A stretch of 64,000 bases of DNA from positions 18,929,882 to 18,993,881 of the forward strand of contig JANAVB010002199.1 in NCBI GenBank assembly GCA_029216955.1. The letters run 5' to 3'. Shown piece after piece: positions 1-64,000 of the stretch. The first letter of the stretch is position 1; every line of letters begins with the position of its first letter. Position numbers and translations under genes: made by a program. Below the pieces are notes generated by a model. The model was not told the origin of the DNA. It worked only from the letters and a program-made list of their open reading frames with translations, and made no database searches. Source of the stretch: Iris pallida (taxonomy: Eukaryota; Streptophyta; Magnoliopsida; Asparagales; Iridaceae).

Positions 1-531
1 TTGAGGTCAACCCGAGCCCAACCCGATAGATCATAAGCCTAGTCCAAGTCCAAGTCCGACCCGACTTCGGGTTCAACATATGAAGCCCAAGACCAAGTCC
101 GGAGGATAGGGTTGGACTCGGATTGTGTCGGGTTCATCGGGTTTATCGGACTCTAATATAGTATTTGAAATAATTTTAAACAAGAGTAATATTAAAAGCA
201 TAATCAAATAGCAATCAAGTCTCAATCATTACAAAGTAAAACTGAAATGAGATTTAGGACAAGGAATTGAAGAGTTAGGGTGAAAAAAATTATAGTTTAA
301 ACTTTTTATTTAAGTAGTACGAAACAATATATATATAAATTATATGTATGTCGGATTTCGGGTTCTTCGGATTACCCAACACATGAACCCAAGTCCAACC
401 CGATTTTTGATCGGGTTCAAATATTTTAATCCGAGCCCAAGCCCGAACCCGAATATCTTCAACCCGAACCCAACCCATTAACGGGTTTACCCGATCGGGT
501 TCGGGTTTAGCCCGCCCGAGTTGCACCCCTA
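1..531. mobile_element. Right part of an hAT-like non-autonomous element
   Basis: AT-rich core flanked by repeated GGGTT/CCCGA-type tracts (ACCCGAACCCGA and inverse) and ending CGGGCGAGTTGCACCCCTA, which resembles the CAGGGGTGCAA-type hAT terminus on the other strand. The left end and TSD are outside the window, so the family is provisional. Confidence 0.4.
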
Positions 532-641
532 CGGGTGGAGCAACGTGAGCATAGCGGTGTTCGACCGGGACAATGGATGAAGCATGGACTGTTACGGGAG
601 CGAGATAGAGAGAAGAGAAAGAGGCGGGAGAAATACATTTA

Positions 642-1041
642 GGCCTCGTTTGGTTCACGGAAAGGAAATCAATTTCCATGTATTTTCCATGGGGATGGAA
701 AAGTAGAATTCCTATCAAATTTTGTTTCCTATGTTTGGTTGGTGTAGAAAAGGAAAGAAAAAATATATCATTGTTCCAACAATATCCAATGTTAACATAA
801 TTATAATGAAGAGTTAATTGATAAAATAGGTAATAAATCAAGGCTACTTTTGTCATAATGTTTGGTAATTAATGTTGGGAAAGGAGGAGGAAAAATGAAT
901 CCCATGGGTCATGAGAGGAACCATTTTTTCTCCTATTTTTTTCCATGTCAGAAAAGTGTTTCCCAAATTTGTGGCTACCAAACAAAGGAAAGGAACAAAT
1001 TTCCTTTCCGGATTCCTTGAATCCGTGAACCAAACGAGGCC
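642..1041. mobile_element. PIF/Harbinger-type (Tourist-like) MITE, 400 bp
   Basis: Perfect 20-bp terminal inverted repeats, GGCCTCGTTTGGTTCACGGA at the left and its reverse complement at 1022-1041. Flanked by TTA at 639-641 and 1042-1044, the 3-bp TSD of Harbinger elements. No coding capacity. Sub-terminal inverted similarity (GGAAAGGAAAT type) extends the stem. Confidence 0.88.
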
Positions 1042-1096
1042 TTAATGGTTAGGATTACTGGGAACGGGGGAGGGATTATATAAGGGAGACTGAGAG

Positions 1097-1688
1097 TAGG
1101 GGCGAGCGTCGGTATAATTGGTCGGTATTTGGTCGAATTTTTTGATAAATTTTTTTAATCGGTATTTAAAAAATCAATAACAGTATCGTACCATTTAGAA
1201 TAGGTTTTTTAGGCTTCAGTTAAATCGGTATTCGGTCGGTTTTTGTTCGGTATCGATATTTTAACAATTAACATTTGATCAATCAACACACTTAATATTA
1301 TAGAATCTCTTAACCTATATGTTATAATATTATATTATTTTACTTTTTTTTGAAGCATTAAATTTCAAAGCCAATTCTCTACTAACAAAGCAATTAATCA
1401 AATTTATTAGAACAATATGTAACAAGTCACAAACACCTAAAAAAAGGAGCTTAAAATATCAAACACGATCACTAAGTTTAATCCTAAGTATAAGTTTAAC
1501 TACACCAAAATTCACTTCAAAATTCTATAAAAATACAAAAATATAAGCTCAAAAGATAAAAAAAATAAATTCTTAGCATTCTTAACATAACTTCAAATCC
1601 ACCAAAATCTATTCTAAGTTCTATGAAACAGATTCTCAATTAAAATAAAGATAAAAAAATAAGTAGCATAAAATTAATCACGAACAAC

Positions 1689-1752
<64 letters not shown>

Positions 1753-1943
1753 CGAAATATAATCGGTTCAGTTCTGTATTTTCGGTATGGTATTACACTC
1801 AAACTGCTACCACTATCATTATATCATATTTTAGTCGGTTCGGCAATTCGGTATCGTTACATAATTTCGGTTCGATTTTTTAGAATATTTTTAATCGGTA
1901 TTCAGTCGATTTTTCGGTAGCGGTCGATATTTGCTCACCCTTA
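1097..1943. mobile_element. Non-autonomous hAT element, 847 bp
   Basis: Ends are imperfect inverted repeats (TAGGGGCGAGCGTCGGTAT versus TAAGGGTGAGCAAATATCGA on the other strand). A perfect 8-bp TSD ACTGAGAG lies at 1089-1096 and 1944-1951. The core is AT-rich and carries a (TA)n microsatellite at about 1691-1750. It lies about 400 bp upstream of the BCHC2 start codon. Confidence 0.9.
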
Positions 1944-1951
1944 ACTGAGAG

Positions 1952-2350
1952 GGTAATATCTTAATTTTAGATTTTTAATCGATTTTCGATTCGGATCAGA
2001 CACTAAATTCAAACATCCGTAACCCGAACCAAAAAAAAAAAAAAAACCCAATTTTTAAAAAACCCAAAACCGATTTGCTTGCTATTTTCGGATCTAAAAC
2101 CCCAATTTGGTCCTCCTCCTCCATCATTACACTCGCTCGCTCGCTCACATGGTTCATTAATTCACTTCCGTCATAATACTCTCAACTACTCCACCCCTTC
2201 TTTTCCTCTTAAAAATAGAAAGAGCCCCTTTCAAATCGGATCCCATTCACCCTCTCCGCATCTGGACAATCATGCACCACCCACCACCACCACCACCACC
2301 ACCGCCCTCTTGATCCCCATTCCTCCCCACAGGGACAAACCAACAAACGC
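1952..2350 (+). promoter_or_regulatory. BCHC2 proximal promoter / 5' leader
   Basis: Unique-looking DNA between an hAT element and the start codon. It holds an A17 run (2030-2046), pyrimidine patches (TCCTCCTCCTCC near 2112, (CTCG)n near 2132) typical of TATA-less plant promoters, and a (CCA)n tract (about 2281-2303). No convincing TATA box is visible. Two short upstream reading frames lie at 2149-2160 and 2272-2313. The transcription start cannot be fixed from sequence. Confidence 0.5.
2272..2313 (+). promoter_or_regulatory. uORF in BCHC2 leader (13 codons, His/Pro-rich)
   Basis: ATG at 2272 opens a 13-codon frame, Met-His-His then seven Pro codons, Pro-Pro-Ser, with TGA at 2311-2313. It ends 37 bases before the BCHC2 ATG. 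A second, three-codon uORF is at 2149-2160. If transcription starts upstream of 2149, both would be met by scanning ribosomes. Confidence 0.4.

Positions 2351-64000
<61,650 letters not shown>

Overview
The window is nuclear DNA from a flowering plant, most likely a monocot. The first coding exon is very GC-rich and the later exons are AT-richer, a gradient typical of monocot genes. Splice sites are standard GT/AG, and introns are packed with plant transposon families. I cannot name the species from the sequence.

One host gene fills almost the whole window. It starts at 2351 on the + strand and runs past the right edge. I could join 28 coding exons, all with GT/AG borders and consistent phases, into 2,509 codons of a BEACH-domain protein of plant class C (BCHC2 type). 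Domain order is a GC-rich N-terminus, a ConA/laminin-G-like segment (about residues 265-430), long helical armadillo-like DUF regions, a PH-BEACH domain (about 1955-2065) and the BEACH domain (about 2086-2380). The first residues of the WD40 propeller follow; the rest of the propeller lies beyond 64000. No second host gene was found.

Layout. 1-1943: upstream DNA made of an hAT-like end, a Harbinger-type MITE and an hAT element. 1952-2350: 5' flank and leader with two short uORFs. 2351-3872: exon 1. 3873-53252: exons 2-11 separated by introns of up to 8.9 kb that hold most transposons. 53253-60286: exons 12-27, mostly compact (most introns 76-270 bp). 60287-64000: exon 28 and a large intron on each side of it, the second ending in a 181-bp tandem duplication that copies a splice acceptor.

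Mobile DNA. Target-site duplications (TSDs) could be read directly for many elements: three hAT elements (8 bp), one Harbinger MITE (TTA), a Mutator-type MITE (9 bp), a Ty1/copia element (TTATG), a gypsy-like solo LTR (TTACA) and a miniature LTR retrotransposon (TRIM, GTAAC). Intron 7 is a three-level nest: a TRIM split by a solo LTR, which is itself split by a nearly complete L1-type LINE. That LINE, and a truncated relative in intron 2, are each bounded on both sides by (TA)n, suggesting TA-microsatellite targeting or a (TA)n tail. Intron 11 holds two Helitron 5' ends with one 3' end, split by a second solo LTR of the same family as that in intron 7.

No tRNA, rRNA, CRISPR array or host gene on the minus strand was found.
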